This document shows positions 7,706-15,841 of a DNA stretch of 64,000 bases, piece after piece. The stretch comes from Urinicoccus timonensis (GTDB taxonomy: Bacteria; Bacillota; Clostridia; Tissierellales; Peptoniphilaceae), in NCBI RefSeq assembly GCF_900232945.1, contig NZ_OCTU01000002.1, positions 62,001-126,000 of the forward strand. Direction: 5' to 3'. The first letter of the stretch is position 1, and each line of letters begins with the position of its first letter. Both the position numbers and the translations under genes were made by a program. The notes under the pieces were generated by a model. The model searched no databases, was not told the origin of the DNA, and saw nothing but the letters and a program-made list of their open reading frames with translations.

Positions 7706-8319
7706 AAGCTATGATCCGTAGGGACTTATATTTAAGTAGACGTATTTTACTAGGAGCTTTGATTTTTGTGGGAATATTAGGATATTTTAATAAAGAAATT
7801 CCTCCTTTGACCCTAATAAGCCTAGCAGGGTGTTTTATATCCATCATGTACATCAATATGAGCTTTTACAATGATGAAACATCTCATGATATCCAATACT
7901 ATCTCTTGGTAAATCATGGGCAAGAGCTCTACCTAAAGAGCAAGTATTTTGTCAGTGCTTTTGTGGCTTTGGTTACGGCCTTGGCCTCTCTTGTCTATCT
8001 TGCCTTGGCCCAAGACTTGGCAAGTGGCATGTCAATTTTTCTGGCTGGTCTAAACTTCTCTTTCTTGCTGGTTATCAGTGGATTTTTACTGGTCTTTTTT
8101 ATCTATTTTGGCAGTCAGATTGGTCGCTATCTGGTCTTTGTCCTGTGGATTGCCATCCTCTCTTTTAGTCGATTCTTTCAACCAGCTATGAAGAGCTTGA
8201 TCCAAAGGGCCTTGAACAATATCCCCTTGAGCTTACTTGCCATCTTGGCCTTGAGTCTGCTATTTATGGGCCTAAGTTATTTTTTATCCATGAAGCGTTT
8301 GAACCAAAAAGATTTTTAA
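7702..8319 (+). CDS. ABC-2 type membrane protein partner
   Basis: 205 residues with about six hydrophobic segments (about 10-30, 30-52, 85-108, 115-140, 145-165, 175-198) and short connecting loops. No recognisable catalytic motif. ATGA overlap with the ATPase gene shows translational coupling, and the size fits the permease half of GntR-linked ABC-2 systems. The substrate cannot be inferred. A perfect palindromic terminator follows at the stop codon. Confidence 0.8.
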   Translation: MKAMIRRDLYLSRRILLGALIFVGILGYFNKEIPPLTLISLAGCFISIMYINMSFYNDETSHDIQYYLLVNHGQELYLKSKYFVSAFVALVTALASLVYLALAQDLASGMSIFLAGLNFSFLLVISGFLLVFFIYFGSQIGRYLVFVLWIAILSFSRFFQPAMKSLIQRALNNIPLSLLAILALSLLFMGLSYFLSMKRLNQKDF

Positions 8320-8346
8320 AATAGGGGGTACCCCCTATTTTTTTAT
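8318..8346 (+). terminator. Terminator of the GntR-ABC operon
   Basis: AAATAGGGGGTACCCCCTATTT is a perfect palindrome, followed by T residues. It begins at the stop codon. Confidence 0.9.
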
Positions 8347-8513
8347 GGAAAATCTCCGTAAGGGAAAAATAAATTTGTTTTTTAAGAAGATTCTAAGATA
8401 TATAAGAAAGGTCTAAGATTTAGTTCTAAGCAAGTAAATATGCGACTTATAAGGAAAAAAGCCTTAAAAATTGTGCTATACTTGAGTCAGAAAAAAGGAA
8501 GGAGGGAATGCAA

Positions 8514-9608
8514 ATGAAGGTTAAAATTTTTACTTGTCGTTTTGGTTCAGGCCATATGAAGGGGGCCTTGTACTTAAAGGAATCCTGGAAAAATCATGAC
8601 GTGGAAATTGTCGACATCATTCAAGAAATGTTCCCTGAAAAAGCAGATTTTATCTATAAGACCTATGGAGCCTGGGCCAAACAGGCTCGTTATCTCAACC
8701 GGATGGTGACAGGGGAAGGCTCTCACAACCTCTCCTATCACTTTCTAGACCCACTTAGAGACCGCTTTTGTCAAATTATGGCCTCTTACCGGGGAGCAGA
8801 TGTCTATGTGGCCACCTATTCTGCTGCGGCCCACCTCTTAAACTACTACAAGAAAACTTGCTTTGACCAAACCCCTCTTATCACCATGATTACGGACTTT
8901 ACTCCCCATGAAGGTTGGATCCAAGAAAGCACAGATGCCTACCTGGTGGTTTCAGACTATACCAAGTCCTGTATGTTGAGCCTGGGGATTGAGGACAAGA
9001 AGGTCCACCTCTATGGTTGGCCCAGCCAGTATGTCCAACATCCCAGCCGACGGGGTCCCCTCCACATTCTAGTGGCAGGAGGAGGCCTGGGTCTGCTGCC
9101 TGAAAATAAGAAATTTTACCAGGATTTAAGAGACCGACAAGGGGCCAAGATCCGGGTCCTTTGTGGTAAGAACAAGGCTCTTTACCACAAGCTCAAGTCC
9201 TGGCAATTAAGAGATGTAAGTCCCTATCCCTTTTTGCCCTCCCTAGACAAGCACTACCAATGGGCAGACCTATGCATTACAAAACCTGGTGGTATGAGCA
9301 TCCTAGAAGCCCTCTATTGGGAGGTGCCCATTTGCTACATCCGCCCCTACCTGTCTCAAGAAGTCAGAAATGCCCGTTATCTAGAATCCATTCAGGGGGG
9401 CTTTCTCCTGAAAAAGACTATGGCTCCCCTGACTCGGAGGCAACTTTTAGGCTACCGAATCAACTTGAGGAATAATCGGATTACGGGGATGCCGGACCTG
9501 GTGGACCTGGTGGCTTCCAGATATAATCGACCCAGGACTCCCTTTATGGAGGGACCTGGCAGGGAAAAATATCCAGGAGAAATCTACCCTGCCTATCATT
9601 TAAGTTAA
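8514..9608 (+). CDS. MGDG-synthase-like glycosyltransferase (glycolipid)
   Basis: About 364 residues. The N-terminal FGSGHMKGALYLKESW and VEIVDI(x)nMFPE segments match the MGDG synthase/UgtP N-terminal domain. That family transfers hexose from a UDP-sugar to diacylglycerol at the inner membrane face. The C-terminal GT-B half has VAGGGLGLLP (about 187-196) and the donor-binding block ITKPGGMSILEALYWEVPICY (about 260-280), as in GT28 enzymes. The ATG at 8514 lies 7 bases after GGAGGG; the ATG at 8508 is too close to it. A TATACT -10 box is at 8477-8482 with a poor -35. It leads a compact three-gene operon. A lipid glycosyltransferase is well supported; the acceptor and sugar are not known. Confidence 0.82.
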   Translation: MKVKIFTCRFGSGHMKGALYLKESWKNHDVEIVDIIQEMFPEKADFIYKTYGAWAKQARYLNRMVTGEGSHNLSYHFLDPLRDRFCQIMASYRGADVYVATYSAAAHLLNYYKKTCFDQTPLITMITDFTPHEGWIQESTDAYLVVSDYTKSCMLSLGIEDKKVHLYGWPSQYVQHPSRRGPLHILVAGGGLGLLPENKKFYQDLRDRQGAKIRVLCGKNKALYHKLKSWQLRDVSPYPFLPSLDKHYQWADLCITKPGGMSILEALYWEVPICYIRPYLSQEVRNARYLESIQGGFLLKKTMAPLTRRQLLGYRINLRNNRITGMPDLVDLVASRYNRPRTPFMEGPGREKYPGEIYPAYHLS

Positions 9609-9623
9609 GAGAAAGGACACAAT

Positions 9624-10301
9624 ATGGAAAAGGGACTATTGATTTTTATACTCCTTGGAGGACTTGTCTTTATTATCTGGGGTCTCCCCTTGGTCATAGG
9701 GCGCAGGAAGCTCATATGCCAGGACCGCCAGGGAACTCTAATGACTTTTGATGATGGCCCCTCTGAGGTGACAGACCAGCTTTTGGATGTTTTAAGGGCC
9801 TGTCATGGCCAGGCTTGTTTCTTTCTCTTGGGAGAGGAAATGGTCAAGAGAAGGGAGACCCTGAAAAGGATCCAAGAAGAGGGCCATGGCATTGGCCTTC
9901 ATGGCTACAGCCACAAGCACCCCTTGAAGATGACCTATTGGGAGCAAAAAAAGGACCTGGAAAGGGCCTATCAAATTTTCAAACAAGAAGGAATCTGTCC
10001 TAGCTACTACCGGCCCCCCCATGGGGCCTACACCTGGGCCAGCCTGGTTTTTTGCAAGAAGCATGGCTTAAAAATCGTCCATTGGACAGGCCTGGTGGGA
10101 GATTGGGAATTGGAAGAAGAAAAAACCCTCTTGGACCGGCTGGTCAAACTCAGTGGTCCTGGCCATGTCCTGGTCCTCCACGATGGGACCAAGGGCAAGG
10201 CCAACCCCCTATCTAAGTTCTTGGTACCCCAGCTGGTAAAAGACCTTTACAGGGAATTGGCCGCCAGCCCGGCCCCCCTAGAGGGGTGGAAGGGGCTATG
10301 A
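9624..10301 (+). CDS. Membrane-anchored NodB polysaccharide deacetylase
   Basis: 225 residues. A hydrophobic N-terminal anchor (about 4-24) is followed by a NodB domain. TFDDGP (about 41-46) holds the catalytic Asp pair, and HGYSHKHP the H-x3-H metal ligands. RPPHG is the third motif and LVLHDGT the final His motif; all catalytic residues are present. The family removes N- or O-acetyl groups from cell-surface glycans, outside the membrane. Its place between a lipid glycosyltransferase and a UPF0104 membrane protein suggests it trims a glycolipid or its polymer rather than peptidoglycan; this is inference. Overlaps the next gene by ATGA. Confidence 0.9.
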   Translation: MEKGLLIFILLGGLVFIIWGLPLVIGRRKLICQDRQGTLMTFDDGPSEVTDQLLDVLRACHGQACFFLLGEEMVKRRETLKRIQEEGHGIGLHGYSHKHPLKMTYWEQKKDLERAYQIFKQEGICPSYYRPPHGAYTWASLVFCKKHGLKIVHWTGLVGDWELEEEKTLLDRLVKLSGPGHVLVLHDGTKGKANPLSKFLVPQLVKDLYRELAASPAPLEGWKGL

Positions 10302-11320
10302 AAAAGAGAACCATCTTCCAAGGACTTTTAGCCAGCCTGATTTCCCTGGCTACCATTTATTTTTTAACCCCCAGGGGGACCAGCCTTTTTACAGTTTTTT
10401 CCCATGTCCAGCTACCGAAATTTTTAATCCTTGCAGGGCTTTCTTTCCTACTCTTTCTCTTGATGGAGGCCCTGACCTACCACTATATTTTTAAAATCCA
10501 AGGTCTTAAGATTCCTTGGACCAGGACCTATGGCTACAGCCTGGTGGATTATTTTTTCTCCTCTATTTCTCCTGGAGGGTCAGCAGGACAACCCGGCCAA
10601 CTCTATTATATGAACCGGGACCAAATCCCCCTGGCCTCCTCCATGATGGGCCTGGTGGTTTTTAATACAGGCTACCACTTGGCCATGGTGGTCATGGGGC
10701 TTTTTGCCCAGCTAGCCTACCGGGACCTCTTTAGCAATTTGCCTTCCAGGGTGAAGGCTTTGATGGTTTACGGGATTTTAATCCAGGTCTTTCTGGCCTT
10801 TTTCCAGGGCTCTGTCATGGTGAGCCAAAAGAAGGTTCCTCACTTTGTCTTGGCTTTTTTAAGGAAGATGAAGGCTTGGAAGGTTCCCTTTTTAAAAAGG
10901 GTCAACCTGGATGCGGCCAAAAGATCTATGGAGGACTATGCCGTCTATGGGGCCTATTTCAAGAATAATCCTCAAAAATTACTCCCCATCCTCTTGATGA
11001 ACATCCTGCTTTTGGTTTTTTCCTATGCCATTAGCTATTTTGTCTACCGGAGCCTGGGCTACCGGGCTCTGGACTTTTTAAAGTCTCTGGCCCTCCAATC
11101 TCAATTGGTGGTGGCTACAGAAGGCCTGCCCCTGCCAGGAGGCGTTGGGGCAGCAGAAGGGGTATTTTACCGGGTCTACCAGGGCTATGTTCCGGAAGAT
11201 GTGGCCTTTTTTTGGATGGTCTTAACCCGGCTTTTGACCTACTATCTGGGCTTGATTTTAGGACTTTTTACCCTAATTTTTTTATCGGCTAGGCCCTACA
11301 AAGCCAAAAAGAAAAAATAA
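10298..11320 (+). CDS. UPF0104 / LPG-synthase-type membrane protein
   Basis: About 340 residues. Seven or eight hydrophobic segments carry the hallmarks of the lysylphosphatidylglycerol synthase TM (UPF0104) family: SSISPGGSAGQPGQ near residue 85, and VATEGLPLPGGVGAAEG near residue 270. The latter has the glycine-rich PGGxGxxE pattern. No aminoacyl-transferase domain is attached, so it is the stand-alone, flippase-like form. The start at 10298 forms ATGA with the previous stop and follows GGAAGGGG. Membership in the operon points to moving a glycolipid across the membrane; that is an inference from context. Confidence 0.85.
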   Translation: MKKRTIFQGLLASLISLATIYFLTPRGTSLFTVFSHVQLPKFLILAGLSFLLFLLMEALTYHYIFKIQGLKIPWTRTYGYSLVDYFFSSISPGGSAGQPGQLYYMNRDQIPLASSMMGLVVFNTGYHLAMVVMGLFAQLAYRDLFSNLPSRVKALMVYGILIQVFLAFFQGSVMVSQKKVPHFVLAFLRKMKAWKVPFLKRVNLDAAKRSMEDYAVYGAYFKNNPQKLLPILLMNILLLVFSYAISYFVYRSLGYRALDFLKSLALQSQLVVATEGLPLPGGVGAAEGVFYRVYQGYVPEDVAFFWMVLTRLLTYYLGLILGLFTLIFLSARPYKAKKKK

Positions 11321-11324
11321 AGTT

Positions 11325-11362
11325 TAAAAGACTTGTCCCAAGTTAGGGAGAAGTCTTTTTCT
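11325..11362 (+). terminator. Terminator of the glycolipid operon
   Basis: AAAAGACTT pairs with AAGTCTTTTT around a loop of about 14 bases, immediately after the stop codon. Confidence 0.85.
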
Positions 11363-11414
11363 TTAGATGACCTTTTTTTCTTGTCGTGGTACAATAAAGG
11401 GGAAAGGAGCAAGC

Positions 11415-12752
11415 ATGTCACTGGAAAAAGACCTGATTCATTATCGAAATCTTGAAAAACATTCCTTCCATTTTCCTGGCCACAAGGGTAAGTGGGAGGT
11501 CCTATATAAAAATTTAGCTGCCTTGGATACCACAGAAACCTTTGGAACCGACAACCTGGCCCAGGCAGAGGGGATTTTAAAAGAGTCCATGGAAAAAATT
11601 GCCAAAATTTATGGGGCCCACAAAAGCTTTTTTGGCCTGGGTGGGTCCACCATGGCCATCTATGCAGGCCTTTATGCCCTAAGCCAAAAGGGACAGAGGG
11701 TGGGAGTCCAAAGAAATGCCCACCGCAGTGTCTTTCAGGCCTGCGAATTATTGGACCTGGAGGTCTGTCTTTTGGATGTAGATAGGAGTCCCCAGGGCCT
11801 GGCCAAGAGCCTGTCCCTGGATAGCTTGGAAAAAGCCCAAGACCTGGACATCTTGGTGGTGACCTCCCCCTCCTATTATGGCTACCTGGCTCCCATGAAG
11901 GAGATTATGGCCCTGGCCCGGGAAAGGGGCATAAGGGTCTTGGTAGATGAGGCCCATGGAGGCCACTTTCCCTTTTTTAAACCGGAGGCTTCAGCCCTGG
12001 CCCATGGGGCAGACATTGTGGTCCATTCCGTCCACAAGATGCTACTGGGTTTGACATCCACAGCCTTGCTCCACGCAGGTCCAGACTTGGACCAGAAAAA
12101 ACTCCAAAGGGGTCTCAACCTCTTTACCACCACCTCCCCCTCCTATCCCATGATGGTCTCTATTGAAAAATCTGTGGCCTGGATGGACCGCTATGGCCGC
12201 CAAAGGCTCCAGGACCTTTTGGGCCCCTTGGAAGCCTTGGGAAAAGACTTAGAGAACCGAGGAATTGACCTGGTCCAGGCTCCTGACAAGGACCCCTTTA
12301 AGCTCTTAATTGAAGTGCCGGGCTATGGGGGATTGGAGCTTTATGAGAGCTTGTTTTACGACCATGGCCTGGGGATGGAAATGCATGACCAGCGTTTTGT
12401 TTTAGCTGTGGTTACGGCCTTTGACGACCCGGAAGACTTGGACCTCTTGGCAGGGGCCCTGGCCTCTTTTGAAAAAAGACAGCCCCTGGACAAGACCTGG
12501 CCCCAAGACCCTCCCCTGAGAGAGGAAAGATTAACCATCAACCGTCGGAAGGAGGGGGCAAGGACCCTCCACTACAAGGAAACTTTGGGCCTGGAGTCTT
12601 TGGATTTTATTACTCCCTATCCACCGGGCATCCCCTTGATTTTCCCCGGGGAAAGAATTAGGGAAGACCAGTTAAGGCAAATCGAAGCCTACCTGGACCA
12701 GGGAATCCAGCTGGAAGGCCTTGACCAAGACCATAGAATGGACGTGATTTAA
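11415..12752 (+). CDS. Orn/Lys/Arg decarboxylase family protein (YaaO-like)
   Basis: About 445 residues from the ATG that follows AAAGGAG (11404-11410); the frame is open further upstream, but that part contains the promoter region (TACAAT at 11390-11395). Fold-type I PLP enzyme. Landmarks are FPGHKG near the N-terminus, FGTDNL, NAHRSVF, VDEAHGGHF with the cofactor Asp, and VHSVHKMLLGLTST with the Schiff-base Lys. A C-terminal decarboxylase domain contains PYPPGIPL. The short form without the N-terminal wing domain matches Bacillus YaaO/SpeA-like proteins. The same gene order yaaO-tmk occurs in Bacillus. The substrate (arginine, lysine or ornithine) cannot be read from motifs. Confidence 0.87.
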   Translation: MSLEKDLIHYRNLEKHSFHFPGHKGKWEVLYKNLAALDTTETFGTDNLAQAEGILKESMEKIAKIYGAHKSFFGLGGSTMAIYAGLYALSQKGQRVGVQRNAHRSVFQACELLDLEVCLLDVDRSPQGLAKSLSLDSLEKAQDLDILVVTSPSYYGYLAPMKEIMALARERGIRVLVDEAHGGHFPFFKPEASALAHGADIVVHSVHKMLLGLTSTALLHAGPDLDQKKLQRGLNLFTTTSPSYPMMVSIEKSVAWMDRYGRQRLQDLLGPLEALGKDLENRGIDLVQAPDKDPFKLLIEVPGYGGLELYESLFYDHGLGMEMHDQRFVLAVVTAFDDPEDLDLLAGALASFEKRQPLDKTWPQDPPLREERLTINRRKEGARTLHYKETLGLESLDFITPYPPGIPLIFPGERIREDQLRQIEAYLDQGIQLEGLDQDHRMDVI

Positions 12753-13364
12753 TTGAAGGGAAAATTTATTGTCCTGGAGGGATCGGACGGGTCCGGAAAG
12801 TCCACCCTGGCAGGGAAGTTAAAAGACTATTATGACCAAAGGGGGGCCAAGGTCCTCCTGACCCGAGAACCTGGAGGTACAGACCTGGGGGAAGAAATTC
12901 GGGATATGATTTTGAGAAAGCAGGGGGAAGAAATGGACCCCAGGACTGAGGCATTGCTCTATGCAGCCTCTAGGGCCGAGCATGTCTTTAAAAAGATCAA
13001 GCCAGCTGTGGAAGAGGGCTATATTGTCCTTTGTGAACGCTACATCCTATCCAGCCTGGCCTACCAGGGCTATGGCAGGGAGTTGGGTCCCCAGGAGGTC
13101 TTAAAGATCAATGAATTTGCAACGGGATCCTTCCGACCCGATGTAACCTTTTACTTAAAGGTGGACTGGCAAAAGACCCTACAAAGGAAGATTGATCAGG
13201 GAGGAGACCGGCTGGAATTGGCCGGAGATGCCTTTTTTAAAAGGGTCCAGGAGGGCTACCAAGCCCTGGCCCAAAGCAAGGGCATCCATGTCCTGGATGC
13301 AGGAAAAAACCCAGAAGAAATTTACCAAGAATGTATAAAAATATTGGAGGAAGTCAATGGATAA
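12753..13364 (+). CDS. tmk: Thymidylate kinase
   Basis: 203 residues; phosphorylates dTMP to dTDP. Visible are the P-loop EGSDGSGKST (about 9-18), the TREPGGT DR-like segment (about 38-44), and ERYILSSLAYQG (about 92-103) in place of the usual DRY. The lid region (about 140-150) follows. It begins with TTG directly after the previous gene's TAA, with no clear ribosome binding site, so it is probably translated by coupling. It sits in the conserved yaaO-tmk-darA-holB-yaaT block and overlaps darA by 8 bases. Confidence 0.95.
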   Translation: MKGKFIVLEGSDGSGKSTLAGKLKDYYDQRGAKVLLTREPGGTDLGEEIRDMILRKQGEEMDPRTEALLYAASRAEHVFKKIKPAVEEGYIVLCERYILSSLAYQGYGRELGPQEVLKINEFATGSFRPDVTFYLKVDWQKTLQRKIDQGGDRLELAGDAFFKRVQEGYQALAQSKGIHVLDAGKNPEEIYQECIKILEEVNG

Positions 13365-13686
13365 ATTAGTCATAGCAATTGTACAAGACCAGGATGCCAG
13401 CATCCTCATCGAAGAAGTAACCAAGGCAAACTTTCGGGTTACCAAGCTATCTTCTTCTGGAGGATTTTTAAAATCAGGCAACACCACCCTCTTAATGGGG
13501 GTCCAAGGGGACCAGGTCAAGGACCTTTTAAAGATTATAGAAAAAAACTGCAAGACCAGAGAAGTGGCCACCAGCCTCTTAACAGTAACCATGCCGGGAG
13601 AATCCTATGCTCCCTACCCCGTTAATGTGACGGTAGGTGGCGCTACGGTCTTTATCCTGGATGTAGACCAATATGTTCGCTACTAG
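13357..13686 (+). CDS. darA: Cyclic-di-AMP receptor, PII-like (DarA/PstA)
   Basis: 109 residues, the normal length of this family. Conserved NFRVTKLSSSGGFLKSGNTT (about 24-43) holds the ligand-binding Arg, Thr, Gly-Phe-Leu and Asn; the C-terminal VGGATVFILDVDQY closes the PII core. Known DarA/PstA proteins are trimers that bind c-di-AMP at the subunit interfaces; the downstream target is unknown in general. It starts 6 bases after GGAGG within the end of tmk. It is followed 9 bases later by a second, shorter paralogue. Confidence 0.93.
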   Translation: MDKLVIAIVQDQDASILIEEVTKANFRVTKLSSSGGFLKSGNTTLLMGVQGDQVKDLLKIIEKNCKTREVATSLLTVTMPGESYAPYPVNVTVGGATVFILDVDQYVRY

Positions 13687-13695
13687 GAGACCAAG

Positions 13696-13959
13696 ATGAA
13701 GATGATACTTGCAATTGTACCGGATACCCTCATGGACCAACTCATGGACCGGTGCTTGGAAAAAAAGATTCAGTTTACCCGGGTGGCTTCTTCTGGAGGA
13801 TTTTTAAAGCAGGGGAATACCACAGTCATTCTGGGAATTGAAGAAGATAGACTGGACCAGTTAAAGGGAATTTTTGAAGATTTGAGCCAGGACCTGGATG
13901 GGGACAAGGAAGGAATCCATGTCTTTTATATGGCTGGAGACATAGGACGGGAATTTTAA
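13696..13959 (+). CDS. Second, shortened DarA/PstA-like PII protein
   Basis: 87 residues. The N-terminal half copies the c-di-AMP receptor core: ILAIVPD, then FTRVASSGGFLKQGNTTVILGI (about 27-48; quoted as a landmark), keeping the Gly-Phe-Leu and Asn ligand contacts. The second half is about 20 residues shorter than its neighbour. The large loop and the VGGATVF strand are lost, and it ends in a different GIHVFYMAGD strand. It lies between darA and holB, where Bacillus has yaaR. The reading frame is intact, with a GAGACC(A)AG-type site upstream. It could form mixed trimers with the first copy or bind another nucleotide; both are speculation. Confidence 0.8.
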   Translation: MKMILAIVPDTLMDQLMDRCLEKKIQFTRVASSGGFLKQGNTTVILGIEEDRLDQLKGIFEDLSQDLDGDKEGIHVFYMAGDIGREF

Positions 13960-14918
13960 TGGACCCAGTCTTTGTTGGCCATGAAGAATATGTCCGGGAA
14001 TTTCTCCGGCGAAAAGAAGAGGGAGCCCTACCCCACTGTCTTTTGATTACGGGACCCCAGGGGGTGGGGAAGGCCCGTCTGGCTAAAGACCTGGCCAAGA
14101 TTTACTTAGCTGGGGACCAGAAAGACCAAAGTGACCTCCAGGTGGAATCAGGAAACCATCCTGACTTCCACCAGCTTTGTGCTGGAGAAGAGACCATTAA
14201 AAAACAGGAAATTGTAGACCTGATTGAGGAGAGTCAAAAGACCTCCTACCTGGGAGGACGCCAGGTTTTTCTCATCCAGGAAGCAGACCAGCTGACAATC
14301 CAGGGACAAAATGCTCTTTTGAAGACCCTGGAAGAACCCCAAAGCCAGGTGGCGATTTTTTTAACAGCTGTTCATGAGGGCCAACTCCTAGACACCATTG
14401 TGTCCAGGGCCCGGATCATCCCCCTTCATCCTGTCAGGGAAGAAGACCTCCTGGACTGGTTGAAGGACCAGGGTTATGGGACCAAGGAATCCTTAAAGGA
14501 TGCCGTAAGCCTGTCTGGGGGTTGCCTGGAAAAGGCCCTGGCCTACTTGGAAGATGAGGACTGGATCCAGTTAAGGGCTGAATTTTTTCAAAAAATTCAA
14601 GACTTTAAGCGGAAGAGCCGAGACTTCCCCTTTGTTTTAACAGAGGATCTGTTGAATAAAAAAGCCTACCTAAAGGACTTTTTACTCCTGATGACCCAAT
14701 ACTATCGGGATGTCTTGGTCTACAAGACCCTGGGAGACCAAGACCTTATAATCCACCGGGACAAGTTGGTTTTGATTCAGGGGGAGACCTTGAAAAATTC
14801 ATCGCTTTATACTATCATTAAAGACATTCAGGAAAGTCTCACTTTTCTTGAAAAAAATGGAAATAGTCGACTTGTACTGGAAGGCTTATTTATAAAAATA
14901 CAGGAGGAATATTTATGA
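13959..14918 (+). CDS. holB: DNA polymerase III delta' subunit
   Basis: 319 residues; clamp-loader AAA+ subunit. Walker A ITGPQGVGKARLA (about 29-41), the sensor region QNALLKTLEEPQ (about 109-120), and a FLTAVHEGQLLDTIVSRAR segment (about 127-145) are typical of delta'. The short zinc-finger cysteines found in many relatives are not present between Walker A and B. The C-terminal helical collar domain follows. Starts in a TAATG overlap with the previous gene and ends in an ATGA overlap with yaaT. Confidence 0.92.
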   Translation: MDPVFVGHEEYVREFLRRKEEGALPHCLLITGPQGVGKARLAKDLAKIYLAGDQKDQSDLQVESGNHPDFHQLCAGEETIKKQEIVDLIEESQKTSYLGGRQVFLIQEADQLTIQGQNALLKTLEEPQSQVAIFLTAVHEGQLLDTIVSRARIIPLHPVREEDLLDWLKDQGYGTKESLKDAVSLSGGCLEKALAYLEDEDWIQLRAEFFQKIQDFKRKSRDFPFVLTEDLLNKKAYLKDFLLLMTQYYRDVLVYKTLGDQDLIIHRDKLVLIQGETLKNSSLYTIIKDIQESLTFLEKNGNSRLVLEGLFIKIQEEYL

Positions 14919-15784
14919 TCGATGTTGTTGGGGTTCAGTTTAAACCAACCGGGAAGATCTATAATTTTGCCTCTCAAGGACTAAGTTTATCCCCTAAAGA
15001 TAAGGTCATTGTAGAAATGAGCTGGGGAAGAGAATTTGCAACAATTGCCACAGGGAACCAGGAAATTTCTCAAGAGGAGATTGTCGGGGACCTTAAGGCA
15101 GTTTTAAGGAAGGCCACAGATGAGGATTTAGCCATTTATGCGAAAAACAAAGAAGATGCCCGGGAGGCCTTGAAGGTTTGCGCAGAATGTGTTGAAAAAA
15201 ACAATTTGGACATGAAACTTATCGACAGTGCCTATACCTATGACCGGAGTAAGCTCTTGTTTTACTTTACAGCAGACGGCCGGGTAGATTTTAGAAATTT
15301 AGTAAGAGATTTGGCAAGAATATATAGGACACGCATTGAGCTTAGACAGGTGGGCGTCAGGGACGAGGCCAAGTTTTTAGGAGGTCTGGGATCTTGTGGC
15401 CGCCGTTGTTGCTGCTCTAGTTTTTTACAAAAGTTTGACCCGGTAACCATTAAGATGGCCAAGGACCAAAACCTGTCCTTGAACTCATCAAAGATATCCG
15501 GGATTTGTGGTCGCTTGATGTGCTGCTTGCGCTATGAGCAAGAAGGCTATGAATGCATGCAGAAAAAAACTCCCTTTATAGGAGAACTTGTAGAGACAGA
15601 CCAGGGAAGGGGAACGGTAGTAGACCGGGAGCTTCTTTTGGGGCAGGTCAAGGTCCTCCTCCATGACGAAAATGCCAGTCGGGAAGTTTTTTCTGTGGAA
15701 GAGGTCAAAAGGACCTATCAAAAAGACAAGGAAAACCACAGGCCCTTTAACCGGGTGGAAGATATAAGTAATGAAGACGAATGA
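14915..15784 (+). CDS. ricT: PSP1-domain protein YaaT (RicT)
   Basis: 289 residues. The PSP1 domain carries the cysteine-rich signature: GSCGRRCCCSSF (about 152-163) and ICGRLMCCLRYEQEGY (about 194-209). In Bacillus RicT forms the Y-complex with RicA and RicF; cysteines of this complex hold Fe-S clusters, and the complex directs RNase Y processing. No ricA or ricF is in the window. Last gene of the tmk-darA-holB group, coupled by an ATGA overlap, with a terminator at its stop. Confidence 0.92.
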   Translation: MIDVVGVQFKPTGKIYNFASQGLSLSPKDKVIVEMSWGREFATIATGNQEISQEEIVGDLKAVLRKATDEDLAIYAKNKEDAREALKVCAECVEKNNLDMKLIDSAYTYDRSKLLFYFTADGRVDFRNLVRDLARIYRTRIELRQVGVRDEAKFLGGLGSCGRRCCCSSFLQKFDPVTIKMAKDQNLSLNSSKISGICGRLMCCLRYEQEGYECMQKKTPFIGELVETDQGRGTVVDRELLLGQVKVLLHDENASREVFSVEEVKRTYQKDKENHRPFNRVEDISNEDE

Positions 15785-15828
15785 AAAAACGTCCAGATTC
15801 AAGGACCATTGAATTTGGACGTTTTTTT
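15784..15828 (+). terminator. Terminator after ricT
   Basis: AAAACGTCCA and an inner ATTCAA pair with TTGAAT and TGGACGTTTTTTT. The hairpin ends only 14 bases before the next start codon. Confidence 0.88.
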
Positions 15829-15841
15829 AAAAGAGGGAAAA

